Source: Burkholderiales bacterium (lineage in GTDB: Bacteria > Pseudomonadota > Gammaproteobacteria > Burkholderiales > SG8-39). Taken from it: DNA of 53,249 nt. Both the position numbers and the translations under genes were made by a program. How positions within the stretch are numbered: the stretch's first letter is position 1; each line of letters opens with the position of its first letter. The notes beneath the pieces were generated by a model, which was not told where the DNA came from, ran no database searches, and saw only the letters and a list, made by a program, of their open reading frames with translations. Below are positions 15,712-24,443 of the stretch, in pieces. Location: NCBI GenBank assembly GCA_014860355.1, contig JACZJV010000179.1:1-53249 (forward strand). The letters are read 5' to 3'.

Positions 15712-17676
15712 TCATCCGTGCGCGGACCCGGGCGCCGCAGACTGCCGTCGATGCAGCATTAGCACCAGCAGGACAATTCCCGCACCCACCGCAGTCGACA
15801 CCCATTCAGGGAAACCGATCAGCAAGCCGGCGACGAACAGGACGAGTCGCGCCCAAGTGCGCAGCCGCCCGAATCCCGTGAGAAAGCCCTCCGATGCGCC
15901 CGCGATGATGACGATCGCGATGATGTTAAACGTCACCCAAATCGCAGTCCTGTAAAGCGGCCCCTGCAGGATGAGCGCAGGCTCGAACAGGAAGAAGATT
16001 GGAATGAAATATATTACCACGCCGAGCCGCGCCGCAGTCACGCTGGTATGGATCGGATCCGAGCCGCTGATGCGCGACGCGAGGAAGGCCGCCAGCGCCA
16101 CCGGCGGGGTGATGGCAGCCAAGGTCGAGTAGTAGGCGATGAACAGATGCACTGCAAGGGTGTTCAGCCCCGCCGCCTGCTGGATCGCCGGGGCGAACGT
16201 GAGCGCCAGCATCAGGTAGGCCGCAACGATCATGCCGAGCATGCCGAAAATCATGCATACGGCGATGCCGATCGCGAGAATCGGAATCACGCTGCCGCCG
16301 CCCATCTGCACCAGCGCACCGGTAATCGACGGCGCGACGCCGGTCGCCATCAATCCGCCGAGGATGAAGCTCGTCGGCAGCAGCAGTGCCGTGGTCTCGG
16401 CGAGCAGTTTGCCGGTCTCGAACACGATGTCCTTCGCCCGTCGCCAGCTGATGCGCAGTTCCTTCTTAATGAACGTGAGCGCGATCAGCAGCCCGGACGC
16501 ATAGAACGGCGCGAGCCGCTCCCAACTCATGTACACCAAGCCCCACACCAGGAAGATCAGTACGGCCAGGAAGGGCCAGCCTTCGGTCAGCGCTTCTTTC
16601 ACGGACGGCAGCTGCTCTTGCGCCTTGCCAACCATTTTGTTTCGCGCGGCGTAGCCATCGACGTGGCAGTACAGCCCGAAATAGAACAGCAGGCTAGGGA
16701 TGATCGCGGCCTTCACGATCACCCCGTATTCCGTGCTGGTGAAATCAGCCATGATGAATGCGACCGCACCCATCACCGGAGGCATCAGCATCCCGCCGGT
16801 CGAGGCGCACGCCTCCAGCGCCGCCGCATAGTGCGCGGGGAAGCCGGCCCGCATCATGCTCGGGATGGTCACCGAGCCGGTGCTGACGACATTGCCGAAG
16901 ATACTTCCGCTCAGGCTGCCGAAGAAGCCGCTCGCGAGCACCGCGACTTTAGCCGGACCGCCGCGCGCCTTGCCCATTATCGCCATCGCAAGTTTGAGGA
17001 AGAAGTCCGCTGCGCCGGTGGCCACGAGCAGCGCCGCAAGGATCAAAAACCCGATGATGACTTCGCCCACCACCCGCGTGACTACACCGAGCAATGCATC
17101 GCTCGAGTACACATTGAAGGCGAGCGTGCGCGACAGCGTCGTCGGTGGCCCCCAGAACACCCCCGGCATGTACTGCGCGAACACCGGGTACAGCCCCAGC
17201 ACCAGCACGATGGCGAGGAAAATGTAGCCGCCGGAACGGCGCGCCGCCTCAAGAATCACGAAGAAGAGCATTGCGGCGACCACCAGCTGCCAGGTCTCCG
17301 TGACGGGGACCCAGGTCTCGTAGACTAGGGCGCGGGATTTGTACGCGAGGAATAGTGTAGTACCGAGCGCAATCAGCGCAGGGCCATAGCTCAGCCAGGT
17401 GGCGCCCTTTTCGTGCTTGTGCGCCGGCAGGAACAGCAAGGCGAGCGGCAGGTAGAACGCCATCAGCAAAAAGTAATAGGTGACGTCGAGCAAAGGCGCC
17501 ACGCCGAAGATATAGACAACCGCAAGAACCACTCCGGATGCCGACATGGCAAGCACTAGCGCGCGCATTGCCGCGGGCATGCCGGCGTAGCGCGTGGAAG
17601 CGCCGGAGACGTACTTCTCCGACAGCGTATCTACGATCTGCGGCTCGGGCGCCGTGGATCGGTTTGTGGCATTCAA
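15712..17676 (-). CDS. TAXI-type fused TRAP transporter permease (DctQM-like)
   Basis: About 654 residues with many hydrophobic segments: an N-terminal four-helix DctQ-like part (about 30-170), then a DctM-like part with GSLSGSIFGNVVSTGSVTIP and ASTGGMLMPPVMGAVAFIMA, the hallmark of TRAP large subunits. Such permeases use Na+ gradients to import small organic acids. The start is uncertain. I favour a TTG at 17674-17676 overlapping the TGA of the TAXI receptor (TTGA), but a downstream ATG at 17583 would still give the whole first helix. It is cotranscribed with the TAXI receptor at 17673-18932. Confidence 0.9.
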   Translation of the reverse strand: MNATNRSTAPEPQIVDTLSEKYVSGASTRYAGMPAAMRALVLAMSASGVVLAVVYIFGVAPLLDVTYYFLLMAFYLPLALLFLPAHKHEKGATWLSYGPALIALGTTLFLAYKSRALVYETWVPVTETWQLVVAAMLFFVILEAARRSGGYIFLAIVLVLGLYPVFAQYMPGVFWGPPTTLSRTLAFNVYSSDALLGVVTRVVGEVIIGFLILAALLVATGAADFFLKLAMAIMGKARGGPAKVAVLASGFFGSLSGSIFGNVVSTGSVTIPSMMRAGFPAHYAAALEACASTGGMLMPPVMGAVAFIMADFTSTEYGVIVKAAIIPSLLFYFGLYCHVDGYAARNKMVGKAQEQLPSVKEALTEGWPFLAVLIFLVWGLVYMSWERLAPFYASGLLIALTFIKKELRISWRRAKDIVFETGKLLAETTALLLPTSFILGGLMATGVAPSITGALVQMGGGSVIPILAIGIAVCMIFGMLGMIVAAYLMLALTFAPAIQQAAGLNTLAVHLFIAYYSTLAAITPPVALAAFLASRISGSDPIHTSVTAARLGVVIYFIPIFFLFEPALILQGPLYRTAIWVTFNIIAIVIIAGASEGFLTGFGRLRTWARLVLFVAGLLIGFPEWVSTAVGAGIVLLVLMLHRRQSAAPGSAHG

Positions 17677-18932
17677 TTGAGGGCCAGCACTTCCTCGGCG
17701 AAAGGCTTGCTGATACCGTTCGCCGGGCGGAATTCCGTCCAGAACGAGGCCCACTGCGCGTTGCTCGCTTCGATCGCGATGCCTTTCTTATCGGCCGCGG
17801 CCATGGCATCCCTGTAGGTCTTCTCGTATTTTTGCGCGAGCTGCACGAGCTGGTCCTGACGCTTTTGGTAGGAATCCTTCCATTTCCCTTTTTCCTTCAA
17901 GTACCGGATCGAGCCCTCGTGCAGCGGCTGCAGCGCCCCGGTGTCCAGGAAAAGTACCAGGTTGGCGATGCTCAGCATGTTGGCGTGGGTGAAGTCGCCC
18001 TTGTAGCTGGCATGGTTCTCATCGAGCCACTTGATGAGTTGGTAGACGAACTCGGGGTCTTCGTTCGCCCTCACGTGGTTGGCTTGGAAGGCGTGATCCA
18101 TGGGAACGCCGATGGCCGACTTGACGCCCGCGACGGTCTCCTGCGGAACGTAGCCGGCCATGAACTTCCGGTAGCGGTCGTAGGCCGCGGGGTCCTGCTG
18201 ACGCTGCGGCACCGCGAGCCAGCGCAGCCCCTTCGGCGTCGCCTCGGCTTTATACGAGGGCCCCGAAATCGGGGAGGTGAAGGTAACCTCGACCCTGCCC
18301 TCCGCCAGCACCGCCGTATTGGCGCCGTAGCTGCCGATGGACACCAGGTCGACGTCGTTGTGGCTGAGGTTGCGATAGGCGAGTAGCGCCTCGATCCCGG
18401 CGACGAGAAAGGAAGAACTCTTCGCCAGCGCAATCCGCGTTCCCTTGCCAATGTCGTTAATGGACTTGATCCTAGAGTCGCCTTGAACCGCGTAGCCCCA
18501 GGGCGTGACCATGTTCATGTGGATCAGGCGCGTGTCGGTCGGCCCGGCCGTTTTGGTCGCGTATCCCTGCACCGCGTCCATCTGGTCGAAATAATCCGAT
18601 GCCTGTACCATCGCCAATCGCCCCTCGCCGCTATTGAGCCACGCGGCGCGAGCAAATCCGTTCGGGGCCGGAAGCACGGCGACCTTCACCCCGGTCGCAG
18701 CCTGGAACTTCGACGACCACGCGACGGCCAGCGAGTGGTTCGCCGTGCCGACCACCGGCGTCACGACATTGAAGGTTTTCGGCCACTGGTACTTACCCGA
18801 CTGCGCAAGCGCGCGCGGGCTCATACCTGCGACAAGCAAACCGCTCCCCAGCGCCGCGGCGACCATAAAACGCAGACTCTCGCGCTTTTTGAAATTGAAC
18901 TCTTCGTCGCGCCTTTCGAAAATGGAATTCAT
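17673..18932 (-). CDS. TAXI-family TRAP solute-binding receptor
   Basis: 419 residues from the ATG at 18930-18932, which has a strong GGAGG ribosome site. After a charged N-terminus (about 22 residues) comes a signal segment (MVAAALGSGLLVAGMSPRALA) and a binding domain with PVVGTANHSLAVAWSSKFQA, GRLAMVQASDYFDQMDAVQG and IGKGTRIALAKSSSF. It binds its ligand in the periplasm and hands it to the fused permease encoded just downstream. A 15-base element shared with the AcnX/IclR promoter lies 64 bases upstream, so it probably belongs to the IclR regulon. The ligand is unknown; a hydroxy- or keto-acid processed by AcnX is a reasonable guess. Confidence 0.88.
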   Translation of the reverse strand: MNSIFERRDEEFNFKKRESLRFMVAAALGSGLLVAGMSPRALAQSGKYQWPKTFNVVTPVVGTANHSLAVAWSSKFQAATGVKVAVLPAPNGFARAAWLNSGEGRLAMVQASDYFDQMDAVQGYATKTAGPTDTRLIHMNMVTPWGYAVQGDSRIKSINDIGKGTRIALAKSSSFLVAGIEALLAYRNLSHNDVDLVSIGSYGANTAVLAEGRVEVTFTSPISGPSYKAEATPKGLRWLAVPQRQQDPAAYDRYRKFMAGYVPQETVAGVKSAIGVPMDHAFQANHVRANEDPEFVYQLIKWLDENHASYKGDFTHANMLSIANLVLFLDTGALQPLHEGSIRYLKEKGKWKDSYQKRQDQLVQLAQKYEKTYRDAMAAADKKGIAIEASNAQWASFWTEFRPANGISKPFAEEVLALN

Positions 18933-18995
18933 ATGCCGCTCCTCCTTCCGGTGGTGTAGCCGTGCACCCGAGCTAAATTCGGTGGGCAAGGGTCC

Positions 18996-19010
18996 TTGAA
19001 ACAATATTTC
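18996..19010. promoter_or_regulatory. Putative IclR operator upstream of the TRAP-TAXI operon
   Basis: TTGAAACAATATTTC matches TTGAAACAGTATTTC at 28118-28132 in 14 of 15 bases. Each contains the dyad GAAA-N5-TTTC. It sits 64 bases before the TAXI start. The rest of the 326-base gap 18933-19258 shows nothing else I can name. Confidence 0.6.
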
Positions 19011-19258
19011 CCCGCGATCCGGTAGCTAAGGCTACACTTGTTGCGAGCGTGGGGCTGATGTCTTCTTCTTGAGCGTCTATTGTTACGATGGCAGAGTACC
19101 GTGCCATATCAGGTGGGTCAAGGGAAACGTCAATCGAAACAGGACAGCGGCGCGTGTTACAAGCAACAAAGAACAAGCGCGGCGGTCATGTCCGTCGTAG
19201 CGTAGCCGGCCAGAACTTTGAGAGCGCCCGTGCGACCGAGTCCAACAACGGTACTCGT

Positions 19259-20695
19259 TCAAAAATAAGGCACCGTCCATTCCAGGTCCTTGGGCACAAT
19301 CGCCTGCTCGACCGACCGGGCCGCCGCATAGCCCGCAATTTCCCCCGTTTGCGTGCACCACGGAAAATTTCTCATCACCATGAATATCGTTTCGAAGGCA
19401 AAAGACAGGGACGCGCCCGTGAGCAATAGATTGTCGATCTTCTTGGGCAGGAAGCATCGGTAAGGGACCTCGAAGGTATAGGGTCTATAGGCGTCCCAGA
19501 AGAACGTCTTCGTCATCGGCTTCGTGACCGCATCCGGGAATCTGCGACCGGCTCGCGCATCCTCTATCGAAAATACATACTCTCCGATCGGATGGCGACC
19601 GTCGCGTATTCCGACATAACGGCCAACGTTGGTAACAAAAGCATGCTCAAACCCGGGAACATATTTTTTCAGGAATCTCGTCTCGGCGTCTATGAGTCCC
19701 CGCATCGCCTTCTTTGCGCGCGCGTGGTCTTCGGCGTCGTCGTCCATGTGCAGCCCCCATTCATACGGGACGTTTTGCCACAATACAAATGTTCCGGGAC
19801 CCTGGATCGGACTCATGTCCAGGGTGGGATGGCCAATATAGGCATTGCCATAAACACCCGCTCCCTCCAGCCTCGGTCGGTAGAGCTCGGGAGGAATGTC
19901 CCCGGCGCCCCTCGCAGCAGCGATGAGTTTGGCCAGCGTGGGATCGTTCTCGCCTGTCTGGTAAGCCAGCACGCGCGCGAAGTCGATCCCGCTCATGATC
20001 CACAGCTGTGCGCCGGGAATGGGTCGGTTCTGTGCGTCCCAGGCAACACTAGCATGCTGCGGCCCGCCGCCTCGCACAAAGGGGGCGCCAGCTCGCGCCA
20101 CAACTTCCGCGGTTCCCGACCCGTCGATAAAAACCTTGCCCCTGATCGCCTGCCGGCCGGACGCATTCTCAACGATCACTTCCGTAATCGAGTCCCTTCC
20201 CGCATGGCTTTTCACTACCACATCCACGAATGCGCTGCCGTATTGCGCCCTCACCCCGGCCTCCTCCAGCATGCGCACCATGATGCATCCGGCCGCCTCT
20301 GGGTTGAACGAGCTCCTCGAGAAAGCGCTGCCGGGTTTAAGGTGCGCCTCATAGTGCGACAGGGGATTCCCCGCCCAGCCCGAAAGTGTGTCTTGCGTTG
20401 CCGTATAGATGCACCCTTCATCAGCGAACCTTTGCATCAGTTCCGTATGAATTCCGCCGACCCCCGGCCCGGCTGCGCCCTGCAATCCGCACGTATGTAC
20501 CCCTCCAGGCATGTCGTACTTTTCCAGGAGGATCGTGCTGGCGCCCATTCGAGCCGCGCGCAACGCGGCCGCAAAACCTCCAGGCCCGCCCCCGACCACG
20601 ACGACATCGGCCTCAGCCACCACCGGGATGGGTTTGCGTTCCGACTCAACCTCGACTATTTGTACATCCAAGCCCTGCGCAAATCCCTTAGCCAT
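19259..20695 (-). CDS. FAD-dependent oxidoreductase (FAD_oxidored family)
   Basis: 478 residues from the ATG at 20693-20695. The longer open frame upstream has no ribosome site. The N-terminus shows a dinucleotide-binding fold, ADVVVVGGGPGGFAAALRAA (about residues 28-47), followed by LLEKYDMPGGVHTCGLQGA, characteristic of the PF12831-type FAD proteins. C-terminal motifs IDNLLLTGASLSFAFETIFM and GEIAGYAA close the FAD site. It likely oxidises or reduces a small organic acid in the cytoplasm; the substrate is unknown. It is upstream of the TRAP-TAXI genes on the same strand but separated by 326 bases. A paralogue of the same family lies at 29135-30601. Confidence 0.85.
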   Translation of the reverse strand: MAKGFAQGLDVQIVEVESERKPIPVVAEADVVVVGGGPGGFAAALRAARMGASTILLEKYDMPGGVHTCGLQGAAGPGVGGIHTELMQRFADEGCIYTATQDTLSGWAGNPLSHYEAHLKPGSAFSRSSFNPEAAGCIMVRMLEEAGVRAQYGSAFVDVVVKSHAGRDSITEVIVENASGRQAIRGKVFIDGSGTAEVVARAGAPFVRGGGPQHASVAWDAQNRPIPGAQLWIMSGIDFARVLAYQTGENDPTLAKLIAAARGAGDIPPELYRPRLEGAGVYGNAYIGHPTLDMSPIQGPGTFVLWQNVPYEWGLHMDDDAEDHARAKKAMRGLIDAETRFLKKYVPGFEHAFVTNVGRYVGIRDGRHPIGEYVFSIEDARAGRRFPDAVTKPMTKTFFWDAYRPYTFEVPYRCFLPKKIDNLLLTGASLSFAFETIFMVMRNFPWCTQTGEIAGYAAARSVEQAIVPKDLEWTVPYF

Positions 20696-20940
20696 TCTTG
20701 CTATACCCTCTTCTAGCCTATGCGATTGGCGTACCACAACGATTAGCCCGGCAACTCCCAATCTCCCTTGTCGTCCAGGCGCCCTCCCACAGCGTACCAC
20801 CGCTCGATCGACTAACCCTACACCCCCATTTGACGCTGGCTCCGGTTTCGTGTTGTGATCGATCTGCCTTCGCCGAAATTATGGCCTGCGCCTGCTCGCT
20901 ATGCGCCCGACGCAGTTTACACAAAGAGCATTGCCCGATA

Positions 20941-21035
20941 GGAAGAGAATCGCTCCCGGTGGGGCGGCCGGACTTCAAATCCGGTAGGGGTCGCTTGCGA
21001 TCCTCCGTGGGTTCGACTCCCACTCTCTTCCGCCA
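20941..21035 (+). tRNA. selC: tRNA-Sec (selenocysteine, anticodon TCA)
   Basis: A 95-base tRNA with the bacterial Sec architecture. An 8-bp acceptor stem (GGAAGAGA 20941-20948 with TCTCTTCC 21024-21031) is followed by discriminator G and an encoded CCA (21033-21035). The anticodon TCA is at 20975-20977, in loop CTTCAAA on a 5-bp stem (20968-20972 with 20980-20984). The T arm is GTGGG-TTCGACT-CCCAC. The long variable arm (about 20985-21006) pairs GGGTCGC with GCGATCC. The 8+5 acceptor/T-arm helix distinguishes it from normal tRNAs. It faces the 3' end of selB and completes part of the Sec decoding set in this window. Confidence 0.97.
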
Positions 21036-21114
21036 GCAAAACCAGTCGATGCCCGAAGTTGATCGAGGCGGATCGATTCCGGCGTGAGGGCTTCGAGCCT
21101 ACTGCGCTCATCCG

Positions 21115-23118
21115 CTAACTCCTCGGTTTCGGACCTGCTCGCTTCAGCGCAGCGCCCGCTCGATGCGCCGAATGTTGCGCGCCGCTCGCCTGCAGCGGCG
21201 CCACCGGGCCGAGTATGGGTTCAAAATCCTGGCGCATCTTACGCGCTTCCCCAACGCGTTGGGTGATCCCGAGCGAATCAAACAATTCCAGGATCTGAAT
21301 CGCGAGCTTTCTGGCGATGGCGCTCGCATCGCGAAACTGCGCAGCGGTGAACATTCCTCCCGGGCTCGAACGCGCCAGCTCAGCGGCGGTGGCGGCGAGC
21401 CTTGCCAGGGTCGCCCTGGGATAAAAGCGGTAATCGCTGACGCGCATCACCTCGCCGGTCCTGCTCTTGCGGTGAAGAAAGTCCTTCAGGAGATCCTCGC
21501 TCAGACCCAGATTTGCGGCGAGTTCGGCGGTTTGTGGCGGCACGTAGTCAGCACGCAGCATGGCCGGCAACACCAATCGCCAGATCTTTTCGTCCATGGC
21601 ATTGGCCGTCGCGTTATGCCCGGGTAGCCGCAGGATCGAGCCAGCGATTTCGAGTTTGCGCGCGTCGACCAGTTCGTGCAGTAGAGGCAAGAACGCTTCC
21701 GGCTTGAGATAGGGTGCGAGTTCGATTCGGAGCGCTTCTACCTTCAATCCCGGAGCCTGCGGGTCCGCCCGGTGGAATTCGGCGAGTCGAGCAAGGATTT
21801 GTTGGCGCAGTGCTGCGGCGCTGGTGCGCGCTATTGCCACGCGCTGCTCGCGGCCCAGCACCTCGACATCGGCCGATCGGTAGAGCGAAGCCGCGCGCTC
21901 GGCGGTGAGGTTGAATGTGGTTTCGAAGCGCGCCAGATCGACGCTTTGATGCGGGATCTTCAGCAGTTCGGCTAAAGCCGCCAGTGGTGTGCTCTGTTCG
22001 AGAGCCGCAAGTGTGGCCAGCCGTTCCGGGGTGGCGCGACGCGTCGCCGGAGCGAAAGGATCGAGCACCACGCCCCCACCCAAGGTACGTCCTGCGGACT
22101 GGTCGCGCAGAATGAATCGGTCGCCGTGGATGGCGGAGACCGGACTATCGAGCACGAGTTGCATCCGCATTGACTCTCCCGGCGCGACCGCCACAGCCCG
22201 AAGGGTGGCCACCCGCGCCAATACGTCGGCTGTCGCCAGATGCAGGTGGACTGGCGTCCAGTGCGCCAGCGGCTGTTGCTCCTGGGCGAGCAGGGTGAAG
22301 TTGGCCTCCAAGCGCCGGCTCGGCGCGTGGATCGCATGGTGCAGCACCCAGTCGCCGCGCGCAACGGCACCGACATCGATGCCGGAAAGATTGAGCGCGC
22401 AGCGCTCCCCAGCGCCGGCACAGTTCGAATCGACGCCGCGAATCTGCATGCCGCGCACTCGAACCGGCACGCCCGTAGGCGAAACCACGAGCCGATCGCC
22501 GGGCTTTACCTCGCCGTTGAACACCGTGCCGGTCACTACCGTGCCGCTGCCCACCACGGTGAACGCGCGGTCGATCGCGAAGCGAAAGTGCTGTCCTTCG
22601 CGCAGCCGTGCCCGCATCCCATGGGCCGCGGCAAGCAGCGCCTGCCGCAGGTCGTCGATGCCTCTGCCGCTGACCGCGGACACCGGCAACAGCGGCACAC
22701 CGGCAAGCGCGGTCTCGGCGACCAAAGCCCGGACTTCTGCTGCCACCTTGGCGACTTGCTCGGGCGCCGCGCGGTCAGTCTTGGTAATGACTGCGATGCC
22801 CTGACGGATATCCAGCAGGTCGAGGATACGCAAGTGCTCTACGGTTTGCGGCATCACACCGTCATCGGCCGCAACCACCAGCAGGGCGAAATCGATGCCG
22901 CATACGCCGGCAAGCATGTTGCGTATGAATCGCTCATGTCCGGGAACATCCACGAACCCGATCAGCGCACCGTCGGCAAGAGGCAAGTAGGCAAAACCCA
23001 GGTCGATCGAGATGCCGCGCGCTTTCTCCTCCGGCAGACGGTCGGTATCCACGCCCGTCAGCGCCTTTACGAGCAGCGTCTTGCCGTGATCTATGTGACC
23101 TGCGGTAGCGACGATCAT
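21115..23118 (-). CDS. selB: Selenocysteine-specific elongation factor SelB
   Basis: 667 residues. The N-terminal GTPase has all G motifs: [22 protein letters not shown] and TKTD. EF-Tu-like domains II and III follow, then a long C-terminal extension of winged-helix repeats (about residues 380-640) that binds the SECIS hairpin in the mRNA. Length is normal for bacterial SelB. Its ATG overlaps the stop of a selA remnant (ATGA at 23115-23118). It delivers Sec-tRNA (selC, 20941) to UGA codons with a SECIS, for which the gene at 24444-26093 is a visible client. Confidence 0.97.
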   Translation of the reverse strand: MIVATAGHIDHGKTLLVKALTGVDTDRLPEEKARGISIDLGFAYLPLADGALIGFVDVPGHERFIRNMLAGVCGIDFALLVVAADDGVMPQTVEHLRILDLLDIRQGIAVITKTDRAAPEQVAKVAAEVRALVAETALAGVPLLPVSAVSGRGIDDLRQALLAAAHGMRARLREGQHFRFAIDRAFTVVGSGTVVTGTVFNGEVKPGDRLVVSPTGVPVRVRGMQIRGVDSNCAGAGERCALNLSGIDVGAVARGDWVLHHAIHAPSRRLEANFTLLAQEQQPLAHWTPVHLHLATADVLARVATLRAVAVAPGESMRMQLVLDSPVSAIHGDRFILRDQSAGRTLGGGVVLDPFAPATRRATPERLATLAALEQSTPLAALAELLKIPHQSVDLARFETTFNLTAERAASLYRSADVEVLGREQRVAIARTSAAALRQQILARLAEFHRADPQAPGLKVEALRIELAPYLKPEAFLPLLHELVDARKLEIAGSILRLPGHNATANAMDEKIWRLVLPAMLRADYVPPQTAELAANLGLSEDLLKDFLHRKSRTGEVMRVSDYRFYPRATLARLAATAAELARSSPGGMFTAAQFRDASAIARKLAIQILELFDSLGITQRVGEARKMRQDFEPILGPVAPLQASGAQHSAHRAGAALKRAGPKPRS

Positions 23119-23333
23119 ATGCAGCGATCGATGCGCTTACCGCGTTTCGATTGCCAGATGACCGAGTTGACCGAGAAACTGCACGCCGCCTCGGTCACCG
23201 GCGGCCGCCCGTAGCCGGCCACGAGTTCGCCGAGCGCATCGGGCCCAAGCAAGCGGTCGAGCGCAGGAATCATGGCTCGCGCATCAGGCTGCGGCGCGGC
23301 GCTAGGCACTGAGGAGCGTGTCGGTGATGTCAT
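23115..23333 (-). pseudogene. selA: selA remnant (selenocysteine synthase, only the N-terminal end left)
   Basis: The 72-codon frame begins like SelA: IPALDRLLGPDALGELVAGYG followed by RPPVTEA, matching the N-terminal helix of L-seryl-tRNA(Sec) selenium transferase, which is about 460 residues long. Only 292 bases separate the neighbouring genes, so the PLP-binding core cannot be here. After VTEA the frame continues into unrelated residues. A different frame then reads FLGQLGHLAIETR and stops at 23137-23139, which resembles the SelA C-terminal tail. This suggests an internal deletion of most of the gene. A working selA would have to be elsewhere in the genome. Confidence 0.75.
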
Positions 23334-23410
23334 AGTGTGATCGACGGATCAATGCTGCGACGTGCCTGCCGGCACTGCCCTACAAGGTACAAGGTGGCAA
23401 ATCGAAACTG

Positions 23411-24340
23411 CTAAACCTCCTGTTTCATTTCCTGCAACAGCCGTTGCGCGGCAATCGCGGCGCCGGCCCCGTCGCTCACGGCGGCTGCCACCCGGCGCGG
23501 TGATCCACGCCTGATATCGCCCGCGGCAATGATTCCGGAAACTTCGGTCTCAAACTGCTCGTTCGCCACGACATAATCCAGATCGTCCAGCGCAAGCACG
23601 GTCCGCAGATAATTACTCGCCGGCGCAAAACCCACGCGAGCCAAAACCCCTTCCACCGCGAGCAACTCCTTGCGGCCGCTGGCGGCGTTCACGACCTGCA
23701 GGCCGGTGACAAACTTCTCGCCGACGATTTCCACGGCCTTTTCCCCGCAACGGATCTCAATCTTCGGTTGCGCGCGCGCGCGCGCCCGCAACGCTGGCTT
23801 GGCGCTCAACTCGGCTTCTGCTTCGATGACCAGCACCTTAGCCGCGTAATTCGCCACCAATAGCGCCTCGATAATGCCCGCATCGCCTCCGCCGCAGACT
23901 GCCACTACTTGATTCGAAAACAGGCTAGCGTCGCACAAGGCGCAATGAATCATGCCTTTCCCTTGAAATTCTTCCTCCCCGGGCACCGCCAGCTTCTTCG
24001 GTATCAACCCGCCAGCCAGGATCAGCACCGAACACGTATAGGCTTTGCCGTCGGCGCAAACAACCGATTTGCAGGCGGAGTAGCATTCAATGTCGACGAC
24101 CTCCCGCTGCTCCATTCGCACGCCTGCGCTCGCCGCTGCGTCGACCATCTCTGAGGCCAGCGTGGCGCCTGCTATCCGCTCCCCGGTGCCCGGATAGTCT
24201 ACGACCCATTCCAGGTTCATCATCTGGCCGCCAAAGGATTCCTTGTCCAACAGCAAGGCGCGAAATCCCGCTTGTGCCAGATGCCTGCCTGCCGTCAGTC
24301 CGGCCGGCCCACCGCCAACGATGATTGCATCGTAATCCAA
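23411..24340 (-). CDS. Thioredoxin-reductase-like FAD/NAD(P)H flavoprotein
   Basis: About 309 residues. I place the start at a TTG (24338-24340) because AAGGAGG lies seven bases before it; the earlier in-frame TTG at 24346 is too close to that site. Motifs: DAIIVGGGPAGLTAGRHLAQ for FAD, a redox CxxC in HCALCDASLF (TrxB-type CATC position), VVAVCGGGDAGIIEALLVAN for NAD(P)H, and AGDIRRGSPRRVAAAVSDGA near the end. This is the low-molecular-weight TrxR fold. It lies 103 bases downstream of the UGSC selenoprotein on the same strand. I infer that it reduces the selenoprotein's selenenylsulfide or disulfide, directly or through a thioredoxin. Confidence 0.88.
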   Translation of the reverse strand: MDYDAIIVGGGPAGLTAGRHLAQAGFRALLLDKESFGGQMMNLEWVVDYPGTGERIAGATLASEMVDAAASAGVRMEQREVVDIECYSACKSVVCADGKAYTCSVLILAGGLIPKKLAVPGEEEFQGKGMIHCALCDASLFSNQVVAVCGGGDAGIIEALLVANYAAKVLVIEAEAELSAKPALRARARAQPKIEIRCGEKAVEIVGEKFVTGLQVVNAASGRKELLAVEGVLARVGFAPASNYLRTVLALDDLDYVVANEQFETEVSGIIAAGDIRRGSPRRVAAAVSDGAGAAIAAQRLLQEMKQEV

Positions 24341-24443
24341 GTGCAAACCTCCTTGGCCCGCTATGCGTCTTGTCCGCTAGAACTGCGAATTCCTCTCGAC
24401 TGCGAAGCGCGGTGCCATGTCCGCTGCCGCAATCAACGCCAGG

